From NCBI GenBank assembly GCA_937889225.1, contig CALAST010000067.1, positions 1 through 7,067 of the forward strand: 7,067 nucleotides of DNA. Direction: 5' to 3'. Below the pieces are notes generated by a model that was not told the origin of the DNA, made no database searches, and worked only from the letters and a program-made list of their open reading frames with translations. Numbering within the stretch: the stretch's first letter is position 1; every line of letters begins with the position of its first letter. The DNA comes from an uncultured Lachnobacterium sp. Lineage in GTDB: Bacteria > Bacillota > Clostridia > Lachnospirales > Lachnospiraceae. A program made the position numbers and the translations under genes. Positions 1 through 5,867 of this stretch are shown here, piece by piece.

Positions 1-118
1 TACTTTCCTGAAATCCGCATAAAATCAATGTCTACGAATTATGAAATTCTCTCAATTATATTACTCAGAAAGAAATAATACAATATATATTTAAATAATT
101 TTATATTATTTAATATTA

Positions 119-271
119 TCAATATTTATATCGCCTTGCCCATTTTTGAGCCTGTTCTTTTATAATAGTACAGTAGAAACCTGTTCCGAAGTCTTTCGTA
201 TTTCTGCCTATACGAATCTCCGGAAGTTTTACAGGCAAATATCCACCATGATATACTGTCATTTTTGCCAT
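119..271 (-). pseudogene. Truncated DUF3990 gene (N-terminal 50 codons only)
   Basis: The reading frame starts at an ATG with a GGAG ribosome binding site (279-282) 7 nt upstream and stops at TGA after 50 codons. The product has TVYHGGYLPVK (residues 5-15), GRNTKDFGTGFYCT (22-35) and KEQAQKWARRY (38-48), which match the start of the DUF3990 family in order and spacing. Family members are usually about three times longer and are thought to have an ADP-ribosyltransferase-like fold. Their YHG and GFY motifs would supply the conserved His and Tyr of that fold; this is from family knowledge, not tested here. The rest of the domain, including any catalytic Glu, is missing. Beyond the stop (positions 1-118) the DNA is very AT-rich, all three frames have stops, and I see no continuation, so a deletion or rearrangement is more likely than a point nonsense mutation. 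It could still be expressed as a short peptide. Confidence 0.75.
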
Positions 272-310
272 ATGTTTTCTCCGTCAAAATATCGTTAATC
301 AGTTAAAATA

Positions 311-339
311 AGTATATCATACAGCAAAAAAGGTGACAA
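311..339 (-). promoter_or_regulatory. Sigma-A promoter of the DUF3990 remnant
   Basis: Read leftward, -35 TTGTCA (334-339) and -10 TATACT (311-316) are separated by exactly 17 bp. A TG one base before the -10 makes it an extended -10. Transcription would start near 304, about 33 nt before the ATG at 271. The gene is truncated but its promoter is intact. Confidence 0.7.
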
Positions 340-472
340 GCTCTACTAATCTATTGGACAGTGTAAAGTTACTGTTGGAATCAAAAGGGCAGACTTCCCC
401 CCTTAAAAATAATTTTTCTTCTTACTTTTATAAGCCAAAAATCTGTGCTTTAAAGTTTGCTATCTTTTTTAT

Positions 473-517
473 CTGCGTATAGTGGATTGCGAATATCCGC
501 TTGAATTTCAAACGCAG
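473..517. repeat. Composite stem-loop holding a short copy of the GCGGAT palindromic repeat
   Basis: An inner hairpin (GTGGAT 482-487, 7-nt loop, ATCCGC 495-500) sits inside an outer 6-bp stem (CTGCGT 473-478 / ACGCAG 512-517). Positions 484-504 are identical over 21 bp to 5913-5933. It lies just past the stop codon of the gene at 532-1635. No proper T-tract follows it in the leftward direction, so I do not call it a terminator. Confidence 0.65.
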
Positions 518-531
518 TTCTTTCATTCCAT

Positions 532-1635
532 CTATTTTGGCGGTGATTCTAAAAATTCTTCATTCCTTGCAGTATAATAATTCATTTGGTTCATATAATG
601 AAGTTCTTTTTGTGTACGTTCTGCACAATATGCAGAAAGTGCTGAATTTTCCTGTATTTTTTCTATTTTTTGGTATAACTGTTCTCCTTGTATAGTAAAT
701 TGTCCCTCTATATCACGAAGCTGCATATTCATATCACTTAATGAACTCATTATTTGTGATGTTCGCCAACCTACTTCCTTGACTGCATTATAAAGCATGT
801 ACTGATTTCCTTGAATTGCGTCCAATTGTTCAATAACTTTATCTAATTTTGTGATAATTCTATCCATACGAATCTCCAGTTCTAAAATATTATATGCTCC
901 ATCACGCCCCTCCAGACTATCACAACGTCCCGAACAAATATATTCATACAAAGAGCATACCATAACAAAATTGCGATATTTCGGATAAATAATATTCTTT
1001 GCATAAACCTGTGTTAAAATATTCTGCTCTACTTTACGAATTTTATCAATTTTATCCAATTCATTAGCTAGTTGTTTTTTGTATATCATTTCTTTTTCGA
1101 TGCGTTTCCTATCTTCTGTTATCTTTCCTTTATATTTTGCTATTTTCCTTTTATTTTCTTCATATCGTACCATTTTTGCTTTATACTCTGCGAGTTCCTT
1201 TTCATATAATTCTCTTGCAAGGTTTTCTCTTTTTTTCATTTCTAATCTATCGTCTATGATTGCAGCTGGTAAAAAAAATATTATATTAACAATAAGTGCT
1301 AAACCTGACAGAAACCACAATAAGAATCCCAAGGAAGCATACCAACTATTCTTTGCATCTATAGCAATACCTATTACAAGAAGAATTAAAAGGCATCCTA
1401 TCGTTTGTAATGTTTTCGTTGTTTCTTCTGTTGTTTCTTCTGCTTCTTCTATAGTTTCCGATGGTCGCATAGGCTCAACCGGTTTTTCCATCGCAACCGG
1501 CTCTACAAATCTTGCTTTTACTCCTAACGTATCCATTTTTTGTTTTATTTTTATATAAAGATTATTTTGTAAATATATATTTTCTTCCAATTCCACTACC
1601 ATATCTAAATACTGTTTTAACTCTTTTGTATTCAT
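532..1635 (-). CDS. Two-helix membrane protein with long coiled coils, function unknown
   Basis: The product has 367 residues. The start is the ATG at 1635: GGGAG lies 8 nt upstream, whereas the upstream GTG at 1650 would overlap that site. Residues 1-35 are helical and charged. Residues 43-75 are a Pro/Glu/Thr-rich linker. Two hydrophobic helices follow, at about 79-93 and 99-126. Residues 130-207 are a Lys/Glu-rich coiled coil. A compact block at 217-252 contains YPKYRN, a cysteine-bearing SGRCDSLEG and GAYN, and looks like the conserved core. Residues 255-355 form a second heptad-like coiled region. I recognise the YPKYRN...GRCDSLEG block from uncharacterised clostridial proteins but know no function for it. 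There is no signal peptide; the helical hairpin would anchor the protein with both coiled ends probably in the cytoplasm. It is transcribed alone, divergently from htpG. Confidence 0.85.
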   Translation of the reverse strand: MNTKELKQYLDMVVELEENIYLQNNLYIKIKQKMDTLGVKARFVEPVAMEKPVEPMRPSETIEEAEETTEETTKTLQTIGCLLILLVIGIAIDAKNSWYASLGFLLWFLSGLALIVNIIFFLPAAIIDDRLEMKKRENLARELYEKELAEYKAKMVRYEENKRKIAKYKGKITEDRKRIEKEMIYKKQLANELDKIDKIRKVEQNILTQVYAKNIIYPKYRNFVMVCSLYEYICSGRCDSLEGRDGAYNILELEIRMDRIITKLDKVIEQLDAIQGNQYMLYNAVKEVGWRTSQIMSSLSDMNMQLRDIEGQFTIQGEQLYQKIEKIQENSALSAYCAERTQKELHYMNQMNYYTARNEEFLESPPK

Positions 1636-1643
1636 ACCATTAT

Positions 1644-1648
1644 CTCCC
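1644..1648 (-). promoter_or_regulatory. Ribosome binding site deciding the start at 1635
   Basis: GGGAG on the minus strand lies 8 nt before ATG 1635. A GTG in the same frame at 1650 overlaps this site and has no equivalent site of its own, so the shorter protein is preferred. Confidence 0.7.
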
Positions 1649-1678
1649 ACTAACTATTGCGTATTTACTCTTTTTTAT

Positions 1679-1707
1679 ATTTTATATTAATTATTCCTTT
1701 TAAGCAA
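1679..1707 (-). promoter_or_regulatory. Candidate promoter for the coiled-coil membrane protein gene
   Basis: Read leftward: -35 TTGCTT (1702-1707), a 17-bp spacer, and -10 TAAAAT (1679-1684). It lies about 45 nt before the ATG. The region is AT-rich, so chance matches are likely. Confidence 0.4.
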
Positions 1708-1814
1708 CAAGAATAACTCTCATTAAGAACAATACTAATAAATAGTATCATTAGATAAATACCATAAATAAGCATATAGAAAAATTTCAAAAAAACTATT
1801 TTGAGATTGGAAAA

Positions 1815-1843
1815 AATATATCAATCTAGTACTTTGTATACAA
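1815..1843 (-). promoter_or_regulatory. Alternative, more distal leftward promoter
   Basis: Read leftward: -35 TTGTAT (1838-1843), a 17-bp spacer, and -10 TATATT (1815-1820) with TG one base upstream. Use of it would give a leader of about 170 nt on the gene at 532-1635. It may be a chance match in AT-rich DNA. Confidence 0.3.
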
Positions 1844-1944
1844 TAAAGATTACATAATGAATAAAAAAGATACTAACTATTTTGAATTTATAAACATTTA
1901 AGAATTATAAAATCACTTGATTTTACTGCATTTTCTCGTTTTTG

Positions 1945-1971
1945 TTAGCACTCATTTTAAAAGAGTGCTAA
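1945..1971 (+). promoter_or_regulatory. CIRCE operator (HrcA binding site) upstream of htpG
   Basis: TTAGCACTC (1945-1953), a 9-nt spacer, and GAGTGCTAA (1963-1971) match the CIRCE consensus at all 18 arm positions with the canonical spacing. CIRCE binds the heat-shock repressor HrcA. It ends 7 bp upstream of the -35 box of the htpG promoter, so HrcA bound here would sit at the upstream edge of the polymerase footprint. The gene to the left could also be affected, but it lies over 300 bp away. Confidence 0.95.
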
Positions 1972-1978
1972 TTTTCTA

Positions 1979-2007
1979 TTGACTTTTTTGTTTTAAGAGG
2001 CTATTAT
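1979..2007 (+). promoter_or_regulatory. htpG: Sigma-A promoter of htpG
   Basis: -35 TTGACT (1979-1984), a 17-bp spacer, and -10 TATTAT (2002-2007). Expected start is near 2014, giving a leader of about 70 nt that contains the paired ACATGT boxes and ends in AAGGAG (2071-2076), 8 nt before the ATG. Confidence 0.75.
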
Positions 2008-2022
2008 TTTAAATAGGCAAAC

Positions 2023-2050
2023 AACATGTTATTTTTACAAATTACATGTT
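2023..2050. repeat. Paired ACATGT boxes in the htpG leader
   Basis: AACATGT (2023-2029) and ACATGTT (2044-2050) form a 7-bp inverted repeat with a 14-nt loop. Each core ACATGT is itself a palindrome and the cores start 20 bp apart, about two turns of DNA. It could be a leader hairpin, a second operator just downstream of the transcription start, or chance. Confidence 0.35.
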
Positions 2051-2084
2051 TCAAAAATAATAAATACGTTAAGGAGTACTAAAC

Positions 2085-4157
2085 ATGGCAAACAAACATG
2101 GCAATCTTTCTATCGACAGCGAAAACCTGTTTCCTATTATTAAAAAATGGTTATATTCTGACCACGATATTTTCTATCGTGAATTAATCTCAAACGGATG
2201 TGATGCGATTACAAAATTAAAAAAATTAGATATGATGGGCGAATACAGCCTTCCTGCTGATTACAAAGCAAAAATCGAAGTGATTGTAAGTCCGGAAGAT
2301 AAAACAATTAAGTTTATCGACAATGGTCTTGGTATGACAGCAGATGAAGTAGAAGAATATATTACAAAAATCGCATTTTCCGGTGCGACAGACTTTATTG
2401 AAAAATACAAAGATAAATCCAACGATGACCAGATTATCGGTCATTTCGGTTTAGGCTTCTATTCTGCATTTATGGTTGCAGATGAAGTAACGATTGACAC
2501 ACTTTCTTATCAGGAAGGTGCAACTGCAGTACATTGGTCTTGCGATGGCGGTACAGAATACGAACTTTCTGATAGCGACAAAACAACCGTTGGTACAGAA
2601 ATCACTTTATATTTAAATGAAGAAAGCCTTGCTTTCGCAAATGAATATCGTGCAAAAGAAGTAATTGAAAAATACTGCTCTTTTATGCCAACAGAAATCT
2701 ATTTAAGCAAAGCAAACGCAGAAGTTCAGTACGAAACAATTGACAAAGCAGATAAGCTTGATACCGATGAAGTTGTAGAAGAAATCTTTGAAGAAGCAAA
2801 GACAGAAGAAAAAGAAAACGAAGACGGTACAAAAGAAATCGTAGAAGTTTCTCCTGCAAAAGAAAAATTAAAAATTGTAAAACGTCCTGTAGCATTAAAT
2901 GATACAAACCCACTTTGGGCAAAAACACCAAGTGAATGTACAGAAGAAGAATACAAAGCATTTTACCGCAAAGTATTCTTAGATTACAAAGAACCATTGT
3001 TCTGGATTCACTTAAATATGGATTATCCTTTCAACTTAAAAGGTATCCTTTACTTCCCAAAAATCAATACCGAATATGATTCTATTGAAGGAACCATTAA
3101 ACTTTACAACAATCAGGTATTTATTGCGGACAATATCAAAGAAGTAATCCCTGAATTTTTAATGTTGTTAAAAGGTGTGATTGACTGTCCTGATTTACCA
3201 CTGAACGTATCCAGAAGTGCATTACAGAACGATGGCTTTGTAAAGAAAATCTCCGAATACATCAGCAAGAAAGTTGCTGACAAGTTAATTGGTATGTGCA
3301 AAACTGAAAAAGAATCCTATGAAAAATACTGGGATGATATCAGCCCATTTATCAAATTCGGTTGCTTAAAAGATGAAAAATTCTGCGATAAGATGAATGA
3401 TTACATTCTCTTTAAAGACATTAACGATAAATATCAGACTCTTCCGGAATTATTAAAACCGGCTGAACCAGAAGAAGCTGTAGATGAAAATGGCGAAAAA
3501 GTAGAAGCGGAAGTTGTAACAGATACTGCGGAAGAACCAAAAGATGAACGTGCAACTGTTTACTATGTAACTGACAAAAATCAGCAGGGACAGTATATCA
3601 ACTTATTTAAAGAACAAGGCATGAATGCGGTTATTTTAGACCACCACATTGACACTTCCTTTATTTCTCAGCTTGAAATGAGAAATGAACATTATCGTTT
3701 TATGCGTATTGATGCAGACCTTACAGATTCTTTAAAAGATGAAAACGGTGAAGATTTAACAGATGTTACTGCTTCTTTATCAGAAGTATTCAAATCTGCA
3801 TTAAATAACGATAAGATTACTGTAAAAGTAGAAAAACTTAAAAATGACGGTATCGCTTCTGTTATTACACTTTCGGAAGAAGGTCGCCGTATGCAGGATA
3901 TGATGAAAATGTATGCAGCAAACGGTATGGGCGGCATGATGGACTTTGGCATGTTCCCGGCTGACCAGACACTTACTTTGAATGCAAATAATGCACTTGT
4001 AAAATATATTATGGAAAATAAGGAAAGCGAACATGTGCCAATGTTTGCAAAACAGCTTTATGATTTAGCACTCCTTTCCAACCAGCCATTATCTGTAGAT
4101 GCGATGGCAGAATTTGTAAAACGTAGTAACGAAATTATGTTATTACTTACAAAATAA
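2085..4157 (+). CDS. htpG: Molecular chaperone HtpG (bacterial Hsp90)
   Basis: This is an ATP-driven cytosolic dimeric chaperone of 690 residues, longer than the roughly 610-650 usual in bacteria. The N-terminal GHKL ATPase domain shows RELISNGCDA (E33, N37, D40 for catalysis and Mg/ATP), DNGLGMT (D79, G81, G83), the lid GHFGLGFYSAF (119-129) and GTEITL (170-175). The middle domain has NVSR with Arg377 in the catalytic-loop position and the hydrophobic FWIHLNMDYPFNLKGILYFP stretch (306-325). The C-terminal dimerisation domain follows from about 490. The extra length lies in two acidic segments: 225-262, between N and middle domains where eukaryotic Hsp90 has its charged linker, and 457-489. 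Residues 603-623 hold eight methionines. The usual ISNASDA is ISNGCDA here and NVSRE is NVSRS. The gene is transcribed alone, has an AAGGAG ribosome binding site and lies under a CIRCE operator. Confidence 0.98.
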   Translation: MANKHGNLSIDSENLFPIIKKWLYSDHDIFYRELISNGCDAITKLKKLDMMGEYSLPADYKAKIEVIVSPEDKTIKFIDNGLGMTADEVEEYITKIAFSGATDFIEKYKDKSNDDQIIGHFGLGFYSAFMVADEVTIDTLSYQEGATAVHWSCDGGTEYELSDSDKTTVGTEITLYLNEESLAFANEYRAKEVIEKYCSFMPTEIYLSKANAEVQYETIDKADKLDTDEVVEEIFEEAKTEEKENEDGTKEIVEVSPAKEKLKIVKRPVALNDTNPLWAKTPSECTEEEYKAFYRKVFLDYKEPLFWIHLNMDYPFNLKGILYFPKINTEYDSIEGTIKLYNNQVFIADNIKEVIPEFLMLLKGVIDCPDLPLNVSRSALQNDGFVKKISEYISKKVADKLIGMCKTEKESYEKYWDDISPFIKFGCLKDEKFCDKMNDYILFKDINDKYQTLPELLKPAEPEEAVDENGEKVEAEVVTDTAEEPKDERATVYYVTDKNQQGQYINLFKEQGMNAVILDHHIDTSFISQLEMRNEHYRFMRIDADLTDSLKDENGEDLTDVTASLSEVFKSALNNDKITVKVEKLKNDGIASVITLSEEGRRMQDMMKMYAANGMGGMMDFGMFPADQTLTLNANNALVKYIMENKESEHVPMFAKQLYDLALLSNQPLSVDAMAEFVKRSNEIMLLLTK

Positions 4158-4168
4158 TATAAAAAATC

Positions 4169-4196
4169 AATCCCCCATGTTTCATGGGGGATTTTT
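4169..4196 (+). terminator. Intrinsic terminator of htpG
   Basis: An 11-bp stem (4169-4179 / 4183-4193) with a CCCCC/GGGGG core, a 3-nt TTT loop and a T-run lies 12 nt after the htpG stop. An A-run on the left side means it may work in both directions. Confidence 0.92.
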
Positions 4197-4224
4197 ATAG
4201 CTATTATCAAACTTGGTTAACTAT

Positions 4225-4276
4225 CAAAAAATAGAAAAGCCGCAAGTGGAAAAGAAAATACCTTCACTTGCAGCTT
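4225..4276 (-). terminator. Probable terminator of the DUF3793-flavodoxin unit
   Basis: Read leftward, GCTT (4273-4276), a 1-nt mismatch and GCAAGTG (4265-4271) pair with CACTTGC (4242-4248) and AAGC's complement (4237-4240) across a 16-nt loop. TTTTCTATTTTTT follows. It lies about 137 nt after the flavodoxin stop and faces the htpG terminator, as expected between convergent units. Confidence 0.6.
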
Positions 4277-4326
4277 CTCAATTTTCATAACAATCTTTTT
4301 TAACAATCTAAATTTCTATTATTTTC

Positions 4327-4349
4327 AAGCAGATTTTTATCATCCGCTT
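4327..4349. repeat. Hairpin resembling the GCGGAT repeat core
   Basis: Read leftward, AAGCGGAT and ATCTGCTT pair over 8 bp (one G-T) around a 7-nt loop. The left arm and the loop length match the repeat core seen at 482-500 and 5911-5929, but the loop sequence differs. It may be a relic copy or chance. Confidence 0.35.
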
Positions 4350-4412
4350 ATCTATTTATTTTTTAACGCAACATCCATTTTCGCAATTTATGAGATAGCG
4401 TTTTTATGTATC

Positions 4413-4844
4413 TTACATTCCTGCTAACTGTTTTCCAAGTGCTTCACACTGAGAAACACCTTCTGCATCCGGTGCATCCTGACAGATAAGACCTTCACCA
4501 TTTACAACATTCGCACCTGCTGCTTTCATGCGGTCTACCCAATCACGCATCCATTCGCCATCGCCCCATCCATAAGAACCGAATAATGCAATATTTTTTC
4601 CTGAGGCAAATGTCTCTATTTCTGCTACAAATGGTTCCATTTCTGCTTCTTCCAATACTTCCGCACCCATTGCAGCACAGCCAAGTGCAAATACAGACTG
4701 TTCTTTTAATTCATCTAAAGATGCATCTGAAACTGCTACACAGTTTGCTTCTTTTCCTGCATCTGCAATTCCTTTCGCAATCGCTTCTGCCATTGCCTGT
4801 GTATTGCCTGTGCCACTCCAATAAACTACATTGATTTTACTCAT
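4413..4844 (-). CDS. Flavodoxin (short-chain, FMN-binding)
   Basis: A 143-residue cytosolic one-electron carrier that can replace ferredoxin, typically under iron limitation. Residues 9-15 (WSGTGNT) form the FMN phosphate loop. GCAAMGAEVLEE (55-66) is the second flavin loop and FGSYGWGDGEW (88-98) the third. Met59 and Trp93 line up with Met56 and Trp90, which sandwich the flavin in Clostridium beijerinckii flavodoxin, at a constant offset of three. The length matches that 138-residue protein. The start is the ATG at 4844 with AGGAGG 10 nt upstream. The frame stays open to 5021, but that extension overlaps the DUF3793 gene, is not flavodoxin-like and has no comparable ribosome binding site. 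It follows the DUF3793 gene by 142 nt on the same strand, so it may be cotranscribed or have its own promoter in the gap. Electron partners cannot be told from the window. Confidence 0.95.
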   Translation of the reverse strand: MSKINVVYWSGTGNTQAMAEAIAKGIADAGKEANCVAVSDASLDELKEQSVFALGCAAMGAEVLEEAEMEPFVAEIETFASGKNIALFGSYGWGDGEWMRDWVDRMKAAGANVVNGEGLICQDAPDAEGVSQCEALGKQLAGM

Positions 4845-4854
4845 TTTAAAAATT

Positions 4855-4860
4855 CCTCCT
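4855..4860 (-). promoter_or_regulatory. Ribosome binding site deciding the flavodoxin start
   Basis: A full AGGAGG lies 10 nt before ATG 4844. It fixes the start at MSKIN rather than the longer open frame beginning at 5021. Confidence 0.85.
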
Positions 4861-4877
4861 ATATTTTTTTGCATACA

Positions 4878-4891
4878 ATTATCCTGATAAT
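4878..4891. promoter_or_regulatory. Small palindrome in the flavodoxin leader
   Basis: ATTATC-CT-GATAAT is a perfect 6-bp inverted repeat about 35 nt before the flavodoxin start. GATAAT hexamers are the building block of Fur boxes, but here they point outward rather than in the usual arrangement. An iron-responsive operator is possible but weakly supported. Confidence 0.25.
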
Positions 4892-4986
4892 CGTTGCTAC
4901 TTATATTGTAAGAAAAATCTTCTATATATAATATAGTTACTTTAATATTGAAAATACTCTGCCTATATACTCTTATACTTACAATA

Positions 4987-5613
4987 TCAGACAGCCAATG
5001 CCTGCTTATTTCTTTGAACATCTAAGCGATACGCTTCGATTATCAAGCGAATGCCAATTCCTTTGTCCAGTAATCGGATTACATCATCCACAGAATCTTC
5101 ATACTGTTTAAATAATGCCCTTTTCTTTGAAACATCACTATAGACTTTCCAATAACCGGAATAGAGATAGTTCTTTCCATTATTCTCCATAAATCCAACG
5201 ACATCTTCAACCGGATAGCCAAGGAGAAGTCCCATTTCATGTGGGAACTGTTCTCCTTCGCTCATATATGTCTCGTATCGCTTCTGAAAGCGACGCATAA
5301 TCTGTCCCAGAGAATCTTTCTCATAACCGTTTCTTGATAACATATCTTGTACTTCGGAGTCTTGTAAATATGCACTTAATTTTGAACGATGAAACAAAAG
5401 GTATGTGGTTTTGTTATCTTGGCGGAGCAAACGGTAATGAGAAATCCCTGTTCTTTTTAAAATTGTGCGTACATTTGCTTCATCTTCTGTGGAAACGATA
5501 AGCAAATTGGAAATCTTTATCCCTGTAATCAATGGGGCACATTGAAGGGCAAGTTTTGTTTCGATATGTTTTTTATCCATTTCCTGTACAATTTTAAAAA
5601 CTTCCTGACACAT
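4987..5613 (-). CDS. DUF3793 family protein
   Basis: A 208-residue soluble protein of unknown function. Family marks are CAPLITGIKISNL (residues 25-37) and the block FPHEMGLLLGYPVEDVVGF (123-141), GKN (146-148) and GYWKVYSD (153-160). In relatives as I remember them, a Cys commonly precedes GYWKVY; here that position is Tyr-Ser (151-152), while Cys25 is kept. DUF3793 genes are often found in clostridia near iron uptake and flavodoxin genes, and a flavodoxin gene follows here 142 nt downstream. A role in iron or haem handling has been suggested from such context, and I treat it only as a hint. The ATG at 5613 has an AAAGGA-type site ending 9 nt upstream and follows a near-consensus promoter. 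The C-terminal part (171-208) is helical and weakly conserved. Confidence 0.9.
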   Translation of the reverse strand: MCQEVFKIVQEMDKKHIETKLALQCAPLITGIKISNLLIVSTEDEANVRTILKRTGISHYRLLRQDNKTTYLLFHRSKLSAYLQDSEVQDMLSRNGYEKDSLGQIMRRFQKRYETYMSEGEQFPHEMGLLLGYPVEDVVGFMENNGKNYLYSGYWKVYSDVSKKRALFKQYEDSVDDVIRLLDKGIGIRLIIEAYRLDVQRNKQALAV

Positions 5614-5630
5614 ATTTTCTAGTCCTTTCT

Positions 5631-5655
5631 AGTTAGTCATCTCTAACTTGAGTTA
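5631..5655. promoter_or_regulatory. Candidate operator: AGTTAG/CTAACT/AGTTA half-site array
   Basis: AGTTAG (5631-5636) and CTAACT (5643-5648) are a perfect inverted repeat with a 6-bp spacer. TAACT (5644-5648) and AGTTA (5651-5655) form a second one with a 2-bp spacer. The array begins next to the -10 box and covers the expected start near 5650, a typical repressor position. The half-sites recall the TTAG/CTAA arms of DtxR-family operators, but the spacing is not theirs. The regulator is unknown. Confidence 0.45.
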
Positions 5656-5684
5656 AGTATAGCTAATTCTTTATTATATGTCAA
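5656..5684 (-). promoter_or_regulatory. Sigma-A promoter of the DUF3793-flavodoxin unit
   Basis: Read leftward: consensus -35 TTGACA (5679-5684), a 17-bp spacer, and -10 TATACT (5656-5661). The start is expected near 5650, about 36 nt before the ATG. It is the best promoter in the window, consistent with a strongly expressed but repressible unit. Confidence 0.85.
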
Positions 5685-5759
5685 TACCTAAATTTAAAAA
5701 TCCTATTTTAAAATAACTATTTATTATTATTTTTTCTAATTTATTCGGGAATATGCAAT

Positions 5760-5867
5760 TCGGTTAAAATAAAAAATCCCGAAACTTTCTTTTTCACTAA
5801 TTTCTTAGCCATTCTTGAAAGTTTCGGGAATATTATGTATTTTTAGTTAAGCGAAGATTTTAACCGA
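5760..5867. repeat. Outer inverted repeat enclosing the terminator
   Basis: TCGGTTAAAAT (5760-5770) and ATTTTAACCGA (5857-5867) are an 11-bp perfect inverted repeat around the 13-bp terminator stem, giving two nested stems. The right arm can instead pair with 5888-5894. TTCGGGAATAT also occurs twice in direct orientation (5744-5754 and 5823-5833). Confidence 0.6.
5771..5829 (-). terminator. Intrinsic terminator of the small-gene run at the right end
   Basis: Read leftward, a 13-bp perfect stem (TCCCGAAACTTTC 5777-5789 paired with 5817-5829) encloses a 27-nt loop and is followed by TTTTTTATTTT. The loop has a small CTAA-GAAA-TTAG hairpin at its centre (5797-5808). It lies about 145 nt after the stop of the gene at 5974 and isolates that transcript from the DUF3793 promoter. 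The loop is unusually long for a terminator. Confidence 0.75.

Noticed and set aside
354..377. GGACAGTGTAAAGTTACTG stretch as the end of an insertion sequence
   Set aside because: It recalls terminal repeats of some IS families, but no second end, transposase fragment or target duplication is visible.
385..404. AAGGG...CCCTT hairpin as terminator for the gene at 532-1635
   Set aside because: The stem is only 5 bp with a 10-nt loop, and only four T follow it in the leftward direction, so it is too weak to call.
1079..1558. 159-codon rightward frame opposite the coiled-coil membrane protein gene
   Set aside because: Its hydrophobic, Ser/Phe-rich composition is what the complement of a Lys/Glu-rich coiled coil gives, and it has no ribosome binding site.
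1636..1650. GTG start at 1650 for the coiled-coil membrane protein
   Set aside because: The GTG overlaps the ribosome binding site that serves the ATG at 1635.
2683..2997. Leucine-rich antisense open frame inside htpG
   Set aside because: It is the reverse-strand shadow of acidic Lys/Glu codons in htpG, with no ribosome binding site or family resemblance.
4845..5021. N-terminal extension of the flavodoxin frame to an ATG at 5021
   Set aside because: It overlaps the DUF3793 gene, is unlike any flavodoxin N-terminus, and AGGAGG sits before the internal ATG at 4844.
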